In this document: positions 7,375 to 16,334 of the stretch, in pieces
How the letters are laid out: each line of letters opens with the position of its first letter
Numbering within the stretch: position 1 is the first letter of the stretch
Source: Pseudomonadales bacterium
GTDB taxonomy: Bacteria > Pseudomonadota > Gammaproteobacteria > Pseudomonadales > Pseudohongiellaceae
Direction: 5' to 3'
NCBI GenBank assembly: GCA_024234325.1
Contig: JACKOJ010000003.1
Coordinates: 406,521 to 470,520, forward strand
Length of the DNA: 64,000 bases
Translations under genes and position numbers: made by a program
The notes under the pieces: generated by a model
The model's input: the letters and a program-made list of their open reading frames with translations, nothing else
What the model was told of the DNA's origin: nothing
Databases searched by the model: none

Positions 7375-9504
7375 TCAGTCTCCCAGACTGAAGACGTAGA
7401 CAGCGTTGCCGCTGGAAGGATAGGTAATCTCCGGCGTCACCACCGCAGGAACCTGTCGTGGGCTGGTACCACCGTTGGCAGTGGTCACGGCGATGTACTG
7501 CTTGCCATTGACACTGAAGGACAGGGGATGCCCCTGCACCGACGTGCCCAGGCGCGTTTCCCACAGAATGTCGCCGGTGCGCACATCGAAGGCACGGAAG
7601 CGGCGGTCGAGGTCGCCGGCAAACGCCAGATCGCCCGCCGTCGTCAACACCCCCGTGATGAATGAGGCACGCTGCTCATAACTCCACACTTCTTCCATGG
7701 TGCTGACGTTGTAGGCGGCGAGTTTGCCGACATTGCCGTCGGTGCCCGGCATCTCGAAGAAGCGACGACTGGCCGCGAGGCCGCCGGAGCCGGGTGCCAG
7801 TTCCACGGCACGCGCGGCGTTCTCAAGACAGGTTTGACTCAGCGGTGCCACGATGACGCCACTGGGCTCGTGGTAGCTCATGGAGTGCCAGTCCTTGCCG
7901 CCGGCGCTGCTGGGGCAGGCGGAGGTCCACTCGTCGATCTGCGCATTGATGATGTCGTCGCGGTAGGTAACGGCACCGGTCACGGGATCGATGTTGGTGA
8001 AAGCATTCTGGAACACCGTTTCCTTATAGCCGAGGAACTCGCCGGTCACACGGTCGTTCTTCCACAGGATGCCGTACTTGCCGATGGAGAAGACCATCTT
8101 GCGGCCATCGCGATCGACCAGTACGCGCTCAAACACCTCGTCCAGATCCAGCGCCTCTCCGGGCACATGCTGGAAGTGCCAGTTGAGCTGCCCGGTGTTG
8201 ATGTCCAGGGCGATGGTGGAGTTGGTGTACAGCCCTGCATCGTGAATGGACATGTGGCGGCTTACCGGCACCCAGGGCTTGGCCTGGGCGGTGCCCCAGT
8301 AGGTCAGTTGCAGGTCCGGGTCGTAGCTGCCGGTAATCCAGGTCTCGCCGCCCTTGCGGTAGAGATTGTCCAGCCCGCCCCAGGTGTCGCCACCGGGGTA
8401 CTCGGCATGCGCTACCGTGTTGAACTCCCACAGGCGTTCGCCGGTGTTGACGTCATGCGCCGTCATGTAGCAGTTCTCTTCAATGTAGGTGGCACAGCCG
8501 GCCTGGCCCATGATGATCTTGCCATCGGCCACCAGCGGCCCGCTGGAGTTGGAGAAGCCCTTGCTGCTGTCGGCAATGACGGTTTCCCAGATTTTCTCGC
8601 CTGTGCGGGCATCCAGCGCCATCAGACGGGCGTCGGTGGTAGCGTGGATGATCTTGTCGCCGTAGATGGCGATATTGCGCATGTCTTCGCGGGTTTCCGA
8701 ACCGCCGTGATGTTCCCAGATCAGCTCGCCGGTAGCGGCGTCGAGTGCCTGAATGATGTTGCTGGTGTTAATCAGATACATGACCCCGTTGTAAACGATA
8801 GGGGCAGGTTCAGACGCCCCTTCGTACATGTTCCACACCCACTCCAGTTTCAGGTTCTTGACGTTGTCGCGGTTCACCTGATTCAGCGCACTGAAGCTCC
8901 AGGCCTGGTAGTTGCCGCGCCACATCAGCCAGTTGGCGGGGTCGGGGTGACGCATGGCCTCGTCGGTCAGTGGCACAAAATTGGGGACTGTGCCAGCGAA
9001 GGTGACGCCTACGGGGGTTTCCACCTGACGCTGGGCCTGTTGCTGAGTGGCTGCCGGGCTGGCCGCCGCAGCATTGCCGGTGGCGGCTGCGATCAGCATG
9101 CCGGTATCCGGGCTAAGCGGTTGCGTGCCGGCAGTGGCGCCGTTGGTTTGCAGAATCTGCGCCACGATGTTGCCGACCGTGGCGTCCGGCAGCGGGCTGT
9201 TGGAGCCCGGTGGCATATTGGTCTTGATGTAGCGGAACAGCTCGCCCGCGCTGCGCCCACCCCAGCGGGTCATGAAACCCGTGCCGGACAGCGTCGGGGC
9301 CGTGGGAGTCCCCTGCAGATCCTGTCCGTGGCACATGGCACAGGTGCTCTGGTACAGACCTGCTCCGGCTGCTGCCTGCACTGCTGTGAAGGGGCCGGTA
9401 TTCTGTGCCTGTGCCTGTGCCTGTGCGCTGCCTGCAGCCAGCATGGCGCCGAGGATGGCGGTGCGAAGAGTGAGTTGTGTAAGGCTGGGTTGAAAGAGCT
9501 TCAT
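7375..9504 (-). CDS. Secreted PQQ-type dehydrogenase with N-terminal cytochrome c domain
   Basis: The 709-residue protein starts at ATG 9504. A signal peptide (about residues 1-30, ending in an Ala-Gln repeat) leads to a cytochrome c domain with CAMCH at 55-59. After a linker rich in Ala and Gln comes an eight-bladed PQQ-binding-like propeller with repeated segments such as ALDAATGELIWEH, ALDARTGEKIW, ALDINTGQLNW and AFDVRTGDILWETRLG. Such enzymes oxidise alcohols or sugars in the periplasm and pass electrons through their own heme. Heme N-terminal to the propeller is less usual than the C-terminal heme of quinohemoprotein alcohol dehydrogenases. No pqq biosynthesis genes are in the window. 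It follows the CHRD gene by 50 bases, probably in the same transcript. Confidence 0.85.
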   Translation of the reverse strand: MKLFQPSLTQLTLRTAILGAMLAAGSAQAQAQAQNTGPFTAVQAAAGAGLYQSTCAMCHGQDLQGTPTAPTLSGTGFMTRWGGRSAGELFRYIKTNMPPGSNSPLPDATVGNIVAQILQTNGATAGTQPLSPDTGMLIAAATGNAAAASPAATQQQAQRQVETPVGVTFAGTVPNFVPLTDEAMRHPDPANWLMWRGNYQAWSFSALNQVNRDNVKNLKLEWVWNMYEGASEPAPIVYNGVMYLINTSNIIQALDAATGELIWEHHGGSETREDMRNIAIYGDKIIHATTDARLMALDARTGEKIWETVIADSSKGFSNSSGPLVADGKIIMGQAGCATYIEENCYMTAHDVNTGERLWEFNTVAHAEYPGGDTWGGLDNLYRKGGETWITGSYDPDLQLTYWGTAQAKPWVPVSRHMSIHDAGLYTNSTIALDINTGQLNWHFQHVPGEALDLDEVFERVLVDRDGRKMVFSIGKYGILWKNDRVTGEFLGYKETVFQNAFTNIDPVTGAVTYRDDIINAQIDEWTSACPSSAGGKDWHSMSYHEPSGVIVAPLSQTCLENAARAVELAPGSGGLAASRRFFEMPGTDGNVGKLAAYNVSTMEEVWSYEQRASFITGVLTTAGDLAFAGDLDRRFRAFDVRTGDILWETRLGTSVQGHPLSFSVNGKQYIAVTTANGGTSPRQVPAVVTPEITYPSSGNAVYVFSLGD

Positions 9505-9554
9505 AGTCCTACCTGCGCTGATAATGGGTTCGACGTCCGGGAATGGTGGGGGCT

Positions 9555-10013
9555 TTAGTGGGTCAGCCAACCGCGCAGTTCCCCCTCGGGATTGCCTTCG
9601 CTGTGAATCTGCACATAGAGGCTTTCGGCGTGCAGGGCCTCAATCTGCTCGGGCGTCAGGGTCAGGGTGCCGCTGATGCTGCCGCTGCTGCCACTGGTGA
9701 CGTCCAGGCGCAGGATCACGGGGCCGGGGATCGCCTTGGGGCCCATGTGGATATGCGCCATGGTGGCAGGAGAACTCATGCCCTCGAAATGTCCGCTGAC
9801 GTTCAGCGTGTTGCCGTTGAGGATGGCGCGAACTTCGCCCTGCCCGGTAATGGTCTTCACCGTGGCGGCTGTTACCGGCATGGGCGAGAGTCGACCGTGC
9901 AGGCTGTTCATGGATTGGCCGAGAGTCTCCGCGCTGCCCAGAAGCAGGAGCATCAGCAGGGGCAGTGCCGCGAGGCGGCGCAGTGCATTCAGGGGGGTGC
10001 GTGGGGTGAGCAT
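9555..10013 (-). CDS. Exported CHRD-domain protein
   Basis: The 152-residue protein starts at ATG 10013 with a GAGAGG ribosome-binding site. Residues 1-33 form a signal peptide with a leucine-rich core. The rest is a CHRD (chordin-like) domain: MAHIHMGPKAIPGPVILRL near the middle and YVQIHSEGNPEGELRGWL at the end are its hallmarks. The function of bacterial CHRD proteins is not established; the two His-containing motifs look like metal or ligand sites. It is the first gene of a probable operon with the cytochrome-PQQ dehydrogenase, so it may be an accessory periplasmic subunit. That role is inference from context. Confidence 0.85.
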   Translation of the reverse strand: MLTPRTPLNALRRLAALPLLMLLLLGSAETLGQSMNSLHGRLSPMPVTAATVKTITGQGEVRAILNGNTLNVSGHFEGMSSPATMAHIHMGPKAIPGPVILRLDVTSGSSGSISGTLTLTPEQIEALHAESLYVQIHSEGNPEGELRGWLTH

Positions 10014-10047
10014 GGATAACCTCTCATTCTTGTTATGGGGAGCGACA

Positions 10048-10096
10048 GACCGCGCCGCGTATCCGGGTTGATTATACCCATGCACGCCGCGCGGTC
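10048..10096 (-). promoter_or_regulatory. Promoter-like site within an inverted repeat, upstream of the CHRD-dehydrogenase operon
   Basis: On the minus strand a perfect TATAAT lies at 10071-10076, about 60 bases upstream of the CHRD start; no good -35 is seen. It is bracketed by 8-bp inverted arms GACCGCGC (10048-10055) and GCGCGGTC (10089-10096), which could be an operator. Confidence 0.4.
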
Positions 10097-10110
10097 GAGC
10101 ACCGCTTTTG

Positions 10111-11727
10111 TCAGGGCGCGATCTGCTCCCGTGAGGCCTGATCCAGGGATTTGATGAAATAGGCCAGGAAGCGTGCTACCCGCTCCAGGCCTGGCTCGGA
10201 AATGGCCTCCAGAACCTCGCCACTGGTGTGATACAGGGGCGGTGCCTGCATCAGGGTCACGATAGGCGCCGAGATGCCGCGATAGCCTCCCCCCTCGCCA
10301 CTGGCCATGGTGGACGTGCCGGAGACAAAATTGGGGCCATACAGTTGGGTGCCGTCCACAAACAGTTGCTCAAGAAACGGCGACTGGTTGGTGATACCGG
10401 CCACTATCGGGGCCTCGGCCGCGTCTGCCGTGTATTCCCGGTAGCCGTCTTCGGCCACACTGCGTGCCGGTGAGAAGTTGCGCTGGGCCACGTGCTCGAT
10501 GTTCAGGGTGAGCAGGGTGTCACTGACGATCCCGGGATTCATGGTGACAAAATTGCGGGGACCGTTCATGCCGGGAGAGTGGTGACCCGCGCTGGCAACG
10601 AAAATCAGGGTGCGCGAGAGTTGGTTTTCCGGACGTGCAAAATATCGTGCCAGGGCCAGTTGCACGGCCATGCCGTCACCGTTGTCGCCTGCGCCGTCAA
10701 ACCAGGCGTCGATGTGGGCATTGATAATGAAGTTCTCGCTGCTGCTCTTGCCGGGAATCACGCCGATGCCGTTCTCGGCAGACAGGGCGGTATAGGTGGC
10801 GGTCCGCAGTTGCAGCTCCGCCTCAAGAAGGCTCTCCTGCCCTGCCTCGGCAGCGTGGTTGAACAACTGGGTGAGGAAATGCCCGTCGCGCCCGCCCAGA
10901 TTGAAGCAGGGGCCGCCACAGTTGCTGAAATCCCGTGCCCGTTCATTGCCGGGCAGATCCACGATATTGATCACGGCGATGGCGCCGCGGCGGAACATCT
11001 CCTGGGCGTTGGGAACAGCAAGCTCGCGCTCAAAGACCATGTGCGCCTGCGGGGTGATCTGCTGCACCGCGATCTTGCCGCGCACATCGATGTGGGCGAG
11101 TTCGGAAACACTGCCCTTGCCGACATAGACCAGTTGTCCGCGCAGTGGGCCACTGGGGATTTCCGAAGGCGCCAGCGGCATGGCTGTGTCGAGCACGATA
11201 TCGCGGCTGCCCGCGCCGAATTCGGGTTTGGCGAGCAGGCGCACCTCCCAGGAAAGGGGCATCCAGAAGGGGGAGTTCCCGTCCTGCCGGAAGCGTTGAA
11301 TCTCGGTCGTGCGGATTCCTGCGTCCCGATATTGCTCTACCATCCACTCCACCGTGCGGCTGGCCGAGGGAAACCCGGAGACCCGGCCCCAAAGCTGTCC
11401 CGAGCCAAGCTCTTTGTCATCGCGGGACTGATAGGAAAACTGCACGATGCGTTTGAGGTCCTGCAGAATGCGTGACCCTGCAAAATCCTGCCAGGCCTCT
11501 TCACCCGATGGCACACGGGCCGGGGGCGGGCTGCGCTCGCCAAGTATGGCCGGCAGAGAATGGGCCTGAAAGGCAGGGGGTGGGGTGATGCCATACCACG
11601 CGTCGGTAGCCTGCTGCGCCTGCGCGGTACCCGCGATCAGCAGGCTTGCAATGAGGGAAAGTAAAGGTCTCGGCAGACACCGTCGGGGTGACAGGCCGGG
11701 TAAGGGGCGCAAGGGGGAAGACAGCAT
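10111..11727 (-). CDS. Secreted M28-family zinc aminopeptidase
   Basis: The 538-residue protein starts at ATG 11727 behind a GGAG site; residues 1-38 are a signal peptide ending in AQA. A protease-associated insert (about 180-300) is followed by the M28 catalytic domain with NAHIDAWFDGAGDNGDG, which supplies the first zinc-binding His and the bridging Asp, and FVASAGHHSPGMNGPRNF further on. M28 peptidases remove N-terminal amino acids or act as carboxypeptidases on peptides. In place of the usual catalytic EE pair after the Asp motif the sequence has a less standard arrangement, so specificity is uncertain. It is a single gene, divergent from the hybrid kinase. Confidence 0.8.
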   Translation of the reverse strand: MLSSPLRPLPGLSPRRCLPRPLLSLIASLLIAGTAQAQQATDAWYGITPPPAFQAHSLPAILGERSPPPARVPSGEEAWQDFAGSRILQDLKRIVQFSYQSRDDKELGSGQLWGRVSGFPSASRTVEWMVEQYRDAGIRTTEIQRFRQDGNSPFWMPLSWEVRLLAKPEFGAGSRDIVLDTAMPLAPSEIPSGPLRGQLVYVGKGSVSELAHIDVRGKIAVQQITPQAHMVFERELAVPNAQEMFRRGAIAVINIVDLPGNERARDFSNCGGPCFNLGGRDGHFLTQLFNHAAEAGQESLLEAELQLRTATYTALSAENGIGVIPGKSSSENFIINAHIDAWFDGAGDNGDGMAVQLALARYFARPENQLSRTLIFVASAGHHSPGMNGPRNFVTMNPGIVSDTLLTLNIEHVAQRNFSPARSVAEDGYREYTADAAEAPIVAGITNQSPFLEQLFVDGTQLYGPNFVSGTSTMASGEGGGYRGISAPIVTLMQAPPLYHTSGEVLEAISEPGLERVARFLAYFIKSLDQASREQIAP

Positions 11728-11823
11728 GGTGATCTCCGATTTTTTCTTGTGATTGTTGTCTTGCGTCCGGATTTCTACAGTAAACCAGAAAATACCCGAA
11801 ATATAAGCTGTTATGCACGAAGA

Positions 11824-11852
11824 TTGAACGGTCAAATCAATCTCTATATGAT
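11824..11852 (+). promoter_or_regulatory. Promoter for the hybrid sensor kinase
   Basis: TTGAAC (11824-11829) and TATGAT (11847-11852) are separated by 17 bases, matching the sigma-70 consensus at 4 and 5 of 6 positions. The predicted start near 11859 lies about 53 bases ahead of the kinase ATG. Confidence 0.5.
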
Positions 11853-11911
11853 CGGGATCTGATGTTTCGCTACCCGAATCAGCCTTGCTTCACTCTACAT
11901 GGAATTGTGAG

Positions 11912-14900
11912 ATGCACTGTAATCGGCCCTCCCACACTGCGACAGATGCTCAACCCGGTGCGATAGCGCGAGTCCTGCGCCTTCTGCCGGGTGTTGTCCT
12001 GTTGTTCCTCTGCCAGGTCTTTTTCACGGCGGCTGCCTCTGCGGTGGAGCTGGAAGACGGTCTCGGGCAGATTCCTCCGGGCGATTCCCTGCGCATTGCC
12101 GAGGATGAGCGTGCAAACTGGACACTTGAGGAGGCGGTTCAGCATCTGGCGGAAGACGGCGAAGTCTGGGAGTCCCGCGGCTTTCCCACCCTGGGCTATT
12201 CCGACTCGGCGTATTGGGCTTCCATTCAGACCGAAAACCGGTACAGCACAGATCAGATCTGGTTGTTCGAGCTGAATTTCCCCACCACGGATCGCGTCGA
12301 TTTCTATTATCGGGATGCCAGTGGTGCCTGGGTGCAGAAGAGCGCGGGTGACACACTTCCCTTCGAGGACCGGGATGTCAGGAACCATTCGCTGATTTTC
12401 CGCTTTCCGGTGCTGGCGGGTCAGGACCAAACCCTGTACGTGCGTGTACAGACCAAGGGTTCTCTCCAGCTCCCGATCTACCTGACCAGCCTCATGGACT
12501 ATCAGTTGCAGTCCAAGAACGAGTATTTCTGGATGGGCCTGTACTACGGCCTGTTGCTGATCGTCGCCCTGTACAGTTTCCTCATCTGGGTCACCAGCCG
12601 GGACAAGAGCTATCTCTACTACGTGCTGTTTGTGGTCAGTGCGGCGATGTACTCGTTTTCCTTTCAGGGGCTGGCGTTTGAATTCCTGTGGCCGGACAGC
12701 CCCTACTGGGCGAACCGCAGCATCATGGCAGTGATAGCGCTGGCCTCGGCCTCCGGGCTGATGTTCGTCCGCTCTTTCATCGAGCTGAAGATTTTCCAGA
12801 GTTTCCTCGACGATCTGCTGCGTATCGCGGTGTATATCTCGCTGGCCTACGCGGGCATGTCTCTCGTGTTGCCTTACGAGTACCTGGTCCTGCTGATGAA
12901 TATTGTGGCAATCATGGATCTGGTGATTGTCACTTACACTACCTGGGTGGTCGCGAAGCAGGGGTATCGACCTGCACATTTCTTCCTCGCCGCGTGGTCA
13001 GTGCTGCTGGTAGGGCTGGCGCTGGAGCTTGTCCAGCGCATGGGCGTGAACATGCCGCCCGTGGTCAGCTATCACAGTGTCCAGTACGCGATGGCGCTCA
13101 GCGTTGTCATTCTCTCACTGGGTCTGGGTGATCGTATCAACTCTCTGCTGAAGGAATACACCCTGGTCCAGAGCGACATGATCAAGGCCAACCAGCTCAA
13201 GATCGAGGCGCTGCAGAAGGCGGACGACGTCAAGGAAGAGTTTATCGCCAACGTCTCCCATGAACTGCGGACGCCACTGACCGGCATCATCGGGCTGTCG
13301 GAGATCATTCTTGAGAAGAGCGGTGCGAGCATGGACGATTCCGCGCGCGAAAATCTCAACATGATCCGCATCAGCGGTCAGCGTCTCGCAAATCTGGTGA
13401 ATGATGTCATCGACTTCTCCGCCATCAAGAACGGCCATCTGGAGCTGCACAAGAAGCCGGTGGATCTGAAAAACATCTGCATCCTCGTCAACAAGATGTG
13501 CCGTCCGCTGATCGGGGACAAGCCGATTCAGTTGGCAGAGAGCTTCCCGTCGGAGCCAGTGCTGGTCATGGGCGACGAGGACCGCCTGCAGCAGATTCTG
13601 TTCAACCTGGTTTCCAATGCCATCAAGTTTACGCAGCGGGGCTGGGTTGCGGTGTCCATCGAGATTGTCGACATCGACGCGCGCGTGATGGTCAAGGACA
13701 CCGGGATTGGCATATCCAAGGAACAGCAGTCGCGCATTTTCAACCGCTTCTACCAGGTGGACTCCGCCGCGAGCCGTGAGGAAGGGGGGACGGGCCTGGG
13801 CCTGGCCATCTCGCAGAAGCTGGTCGAGCTGCATGGCACCGAGATCATTCTGCGCAGCAACCCCGGTGAGGGGTCCACGTTCTACTTTGACCTTCCTCTG
13901 CTCACGGAGAAGGAGCGGATTGCCGCCAGCAAGCTGATGGCGCCGAAGAAGGCCGGGAAGGAACTGGACAAACTGCCCGTCAGTACGGATGGCTCGACAC
14001 CGATTGTGGATCGGCGCAACCGCGACAGGGGCGGGGAAGTTGTCCCCGAGGTGCTGCCGATGCAAACCGGTCGCCGGCGCAATATCCTGGTGGTGGATGA
14101 CGAGTACCTGAATGTCCGCATTGTGAAGGAGCACCTTTCGGGGCTGTACGACATCGACAGTGCGCTGAGCGGGCACGATGCCCTGATGATCATGCAGCAG
14201 CACAAGCCCGACCTGGTGATTCTGGATCTGATGATGCCGATCATGACCGGATTCGAACTGTGTCAGCGGATTCGTGAGAAATTCAGCATGGACGAGTTGC
14301 CCATCGTCATTCTGACCGCGAAGAATCGGGTCGAGGATCTGGTCAAGGGTCTGAGCCTTGGTGCAAACGATTACATCAGCAAGCCCTTCAGCAAGGAAGA
14401 ACTGAAGGTGCGGGTGGGCAAACAGTTCGAGATGCTGCATCTGCTGGAAATCCGCCAGGAGAATCAGCGCCTGAACTGGCAACTGCAGAAATACCAGGAA
14501 ACCGAACGCAAGCTGCGCGAGCGCGAAACGCGCCTGGCCCGCATGCTGGATGTTACCGGTGATGCACTGGTTTCCATCGACGACAGCGGGCAGGTGGCCT
14601 ACATCAACAAGGCCGCGGAAGACTTGCTGAAACTGCCGGCCGAGGACTTCCAGAATCACCCCCTGAGCGATCTCGTGCAGCGCCTGGAGATGGTGTGTAC
14701 CGGTATTTCCGAAATTCTGAGCTTTCCGTTCAAGGAAACTGTCATTTCACCTCCGGATGAGCCTACCTATTTTGAGTTGCTGATCCGCCAACCGGATGCC
14801 GAGCCAGGCACGGAAGAACGGGTCCGTGCGTGCGTGTTGCCGCTGAGTCTGGAGCAGGAATTTTATCTGCTGATGTTTGAGCGGGAGCAGGCCGCTGGTG

Positions 14901-15436
14901 AAGAGGTCGATGTCAGTGAGATCAAGGACTCCGTGCCGCAGTTGATTGATCAGATCAACCGCAATGTGGAGCGAACCCAGGTGCTGAGCGAATACCTTGC
15001 CCGCATCACGCCGGAGGATCTGCAGAATCACAAGCACCTGTTCTCTGATCTGGAAAATGTCGATCGCATCATCCAGAACCTGTCGGGCAGTGTGGCAACG
15101 GATGCTGACGAAGAGCAGCAATACCGCGAAGCACTGGTGAAGCTCATGCAGGACTGTCACTACTACTGGCAGAAAGTCACCGGGGAGTCGATCATCGAGT
15201 TGGCAGAGAAGAGCCGTATCTGGAGTGTCAGCGTTGACAATGGGCGTTTGAGAACCCGCTCCATGAATCGCTACCTGTCGATTGACAAACTGCCGAGCAA
15301 CCCACGCTGGCGCCAGGTCGCCCGTACAGCCTATTTTGTTCTCTCCAAGATATCCCACGATCAGGAAGCCAAAACAGCGCTGGAGAAATCCGTTGCACGT
15401 CTGCAGGATATCGTAGAATCCAAGGCGCTGAACTGA
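11912..15436 (+). CDS. Hybrid sensor histidine kinase (7TMR-DISM input, HisKA-HATPase-REC-PAS)
   Basis: The 1174-residue protein begins at ATG 11912; an in-frame TTG 27 bases earlier is less likely. Signal peptide, then an extracytoplasmic 7TMR-DISM2 sensor domain (about 45-180), seven transmembrane segments (about 195-400), a short coiled coil, HisKA with ANVSHELRTPLTGI and phospho-acceptor His about 450, HATPase_c with NAIKF and GTGLGLAIS (about 550-670), and a REC domain with NILVVDDE and acceptor Asp about 772. A PAS-like domain begins about 875. The last 200 residues are helical and unassigned. DISM sensors are thought to bind small carbohydrates or other ligands. No partner response regulator is adjacent. 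Confidence 0.9.
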   Translation: MHCNRPSHTATDAQPGAIARVLRLLPGVVLLFLCQVFFTAAASAVELEDGLGQIPPGDSLRIAEDERANWTLEEAVQHLAEDGEVWESRGFPTLGYSDSAYWASIQTENRYSTDQIWLFELNFPTTDRVDFYYRDASGAWVQKSAGDTLPFEDRDVRNHSLIFRFPVLAGQDQTLYVRVQTKGSLQLPIYLTSLMDYQLQSKNEYFWMGLYYGLLLIVALYSFLIWVTSRDKSYLYYVLFVVSAAMYSFSFQGLAFEFLWPDSPYWANRSIMAVIALASASGLMFVRSFIELKIFQSFLDDLLRIAVYISLAYAGMSLVLPYEYLVLLMNIVAIMDLVIVTYTTWVVAKQGYRPAHFFLAAWSVLLVGLALELVQRMGVNMPPVVSYHSVQYAMALSVVILSLGLGDRINSLLKEYTLVQSDMIKANQLKIEALQKADDVKEEFIANVSHELRTPLTGIIGLSEIILEKSGASMDDSARENLNMIRISGQRLANLVNDVIDFSAIKNGHLELHKKPVDLKNICILVNKMCRPLIGDKPIQLAESFPSEPVLVMGDEDRLQQILFNLVSNAIKFTQRGWVAVSIEIVDIDARVMVKDTGIGISKEQQSRIFNRFYQVDSAASREEGGTGLGLAISQKLVELHGTEIILRSNPGEGSTFYFDLPLLTEKERIAASKLMAPKKAGKELDKLPVSTDGSTPIVDRRNRDRGGEVVPEVLPMQTGRRRNILVVDDEYLNVRIVKEHLSGLYDIDSALSGHDALMIMQQHKPDLVILDLMMPIMTGFELCQRIREKFSMDELPIVILTAKNRVEDLVKGLSLGANDYISKPFSKEELKVRVGKQFEMLHLLEIRQENQRLNWQLQKYQETERKLRERETRLARMLDVTGDALVSIDDSGQVAYINKAAEDLLKLPAEDFQNHPLSDLVQRLEMVCTGISEILSFPFKETVISPPDEPTYFELLIRQPDAEPGTEERVRACVLPLSLEQEFYLLMFEREQAAGEEVDVSEIKDSVPQLIDQINRNVERTQVLSEYLARITPEDLQNHKHLFSDLENVDRIIQNLSGSVATDADEEQQYREALVKLMQDCHYYWQKVTGESIIELAEKSRIWSVSVDNGRLRTRSMNRYLSIDKLPSNPRWRQVARTAYFVLSKISHDQEAKTALEKSVARLQDIVESKALN

Positions 15437-15464
15437 TGTTCCCAAGCCCTGCCATGGAGGAAGC

Positions 15465-16304
15465 ATGAGTCTGGAAAAAATTGCCACATCAATGTGTTTT
15501 GGTGGCGAGCAGGCACGTTACCGGCACGACTCCGCCATCCTGTCCTGCCCCATGCAGTTTTCCGTATTTCTGCCGCCTGACTTTTCCCAGGATTCGCCCG
15601 TGCTGTACTGGCTGTCCGGCTTGACCTGCACGGATGAGAATTTTGCCCACAAGGCCGGAGCGCAACGCGTTGCCGCGGAGCTGGGCCTGGTGATAGTGAT
15701 GCCGGATACCAGTCCCCGCGGGGAGGGGGTGCCGGACGACTCTGCGGGGGCCTACGATCTGGGGCTGGGGGCGGGTTTCTATCTCAATGCTACGCAGGAG
15801 CCCTGGCGCCGCCACTACCAGATGTACGATTACATCGTGAATGAATTGCCTGCGCTGGTGGAGTCTACCCTGGGGCTCAGTCATTCCCGCCGGGCCATCA
15901 GTGGCCATTCCATGGGCGGACATGGTGCCCTGATGATTGCGCTGCGCAATCCCGGGCGTTACCGCAGCGTGTCTGCCTTTGCTCCCATCGTGGCTCCCGC
16001 CTCCTGCCCTTGGGGCAGAAAGGCGTTCTCGCACTATCTTGGCCCTGATGAGTCCCAGTGGGCGCAGTACGATGCCTCCTGCCTGCTGGCCTCAGCCCAG
16101 GAGCGTATTCCCCTGCTGCTTGATCAGGGCGATGCCGATCAGTTCTTGCTGGAGCAGTTGCAGCCGGAACGTTTCCTTGCGGCGGCACAGGCCAATGCCT
16201 ATCCGGTCGATTACCGCGTACGACCAGGCTACGACCACAGCTATTACTACATTGCGTCCTTCATTGAAGAGCATCTGCGTTTTCATGCGCAGCATCTGCG
16301 CTGA
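15465..16304 (+). CDS. fghA: S-formylglutathione hydrolase
   Basis: The 279-residue esterase D family protein begins behind TGGAGGAAGC. Diagnostic segments are LYWLSGLTCTDENF near residue 45, PDTSPRGEGVPDD, and the nucleophile elbow GHSMGGHGAL with Ser149; the catalytic Asp lies in QGDADQF and the His in GYDHSYYY. It hydrolyses S-formylglutathione to formate and glutathione in glutathione-dependent formaldehyde detoxification. The partner S-(hydroxymethyl)glutathione dehydrogenase is not in the window. It lies 28 bases after the hybrid kinase and 30 bases before a pirin gene, so the three could share a transcript. Confidence 0.93.
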   Translation: MSLEKIATSMCFGGEQARYRHDSAILSCPMQFSVFLPPDFSQDSPVLYWLSGLTCTDENFAHKAGAQRVAAELGLVIVMPDTSPRGEGVPDDSAGAYDLGLGAGFYLNATQEPWRRHYQMYDYIVNELPALVESTLGLSHSRRAISGHSMGGHGALMIALRNPGRYRSVSAFAPIVAPASCPWGRKAFSHYLGPDESQWAQYDASCLLASAQERIPLLLDQGDADQFLLEQLQPERFLAAAQANAYPVDYRVRPGYDHSYYYIASFIEEHLRFHAQHLR

Positions 16305-16334
16305 TATGAACGCCCTCCGAGCAGGCCACTTCCC

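Noticed and set aside
9395..9430. Tandem repeat coding for alternating Ala and Gln in the dehydrogenase
   Set aside because: It lies at the signal peptide end, where short low-complexity runs are common; no sign of a functional repeat or of phase variation by frameshift since the unit is a multiple of three.
7834..9558. Long open frame on the plus strand opposite the PQQ dehydrogenase
   Set aside because: The minus-strand protein has unmistakable cytochrome c and propeller motifs; the plus-strand translation has no recognisable motif and arises from the high G+C third positions of the real gene.
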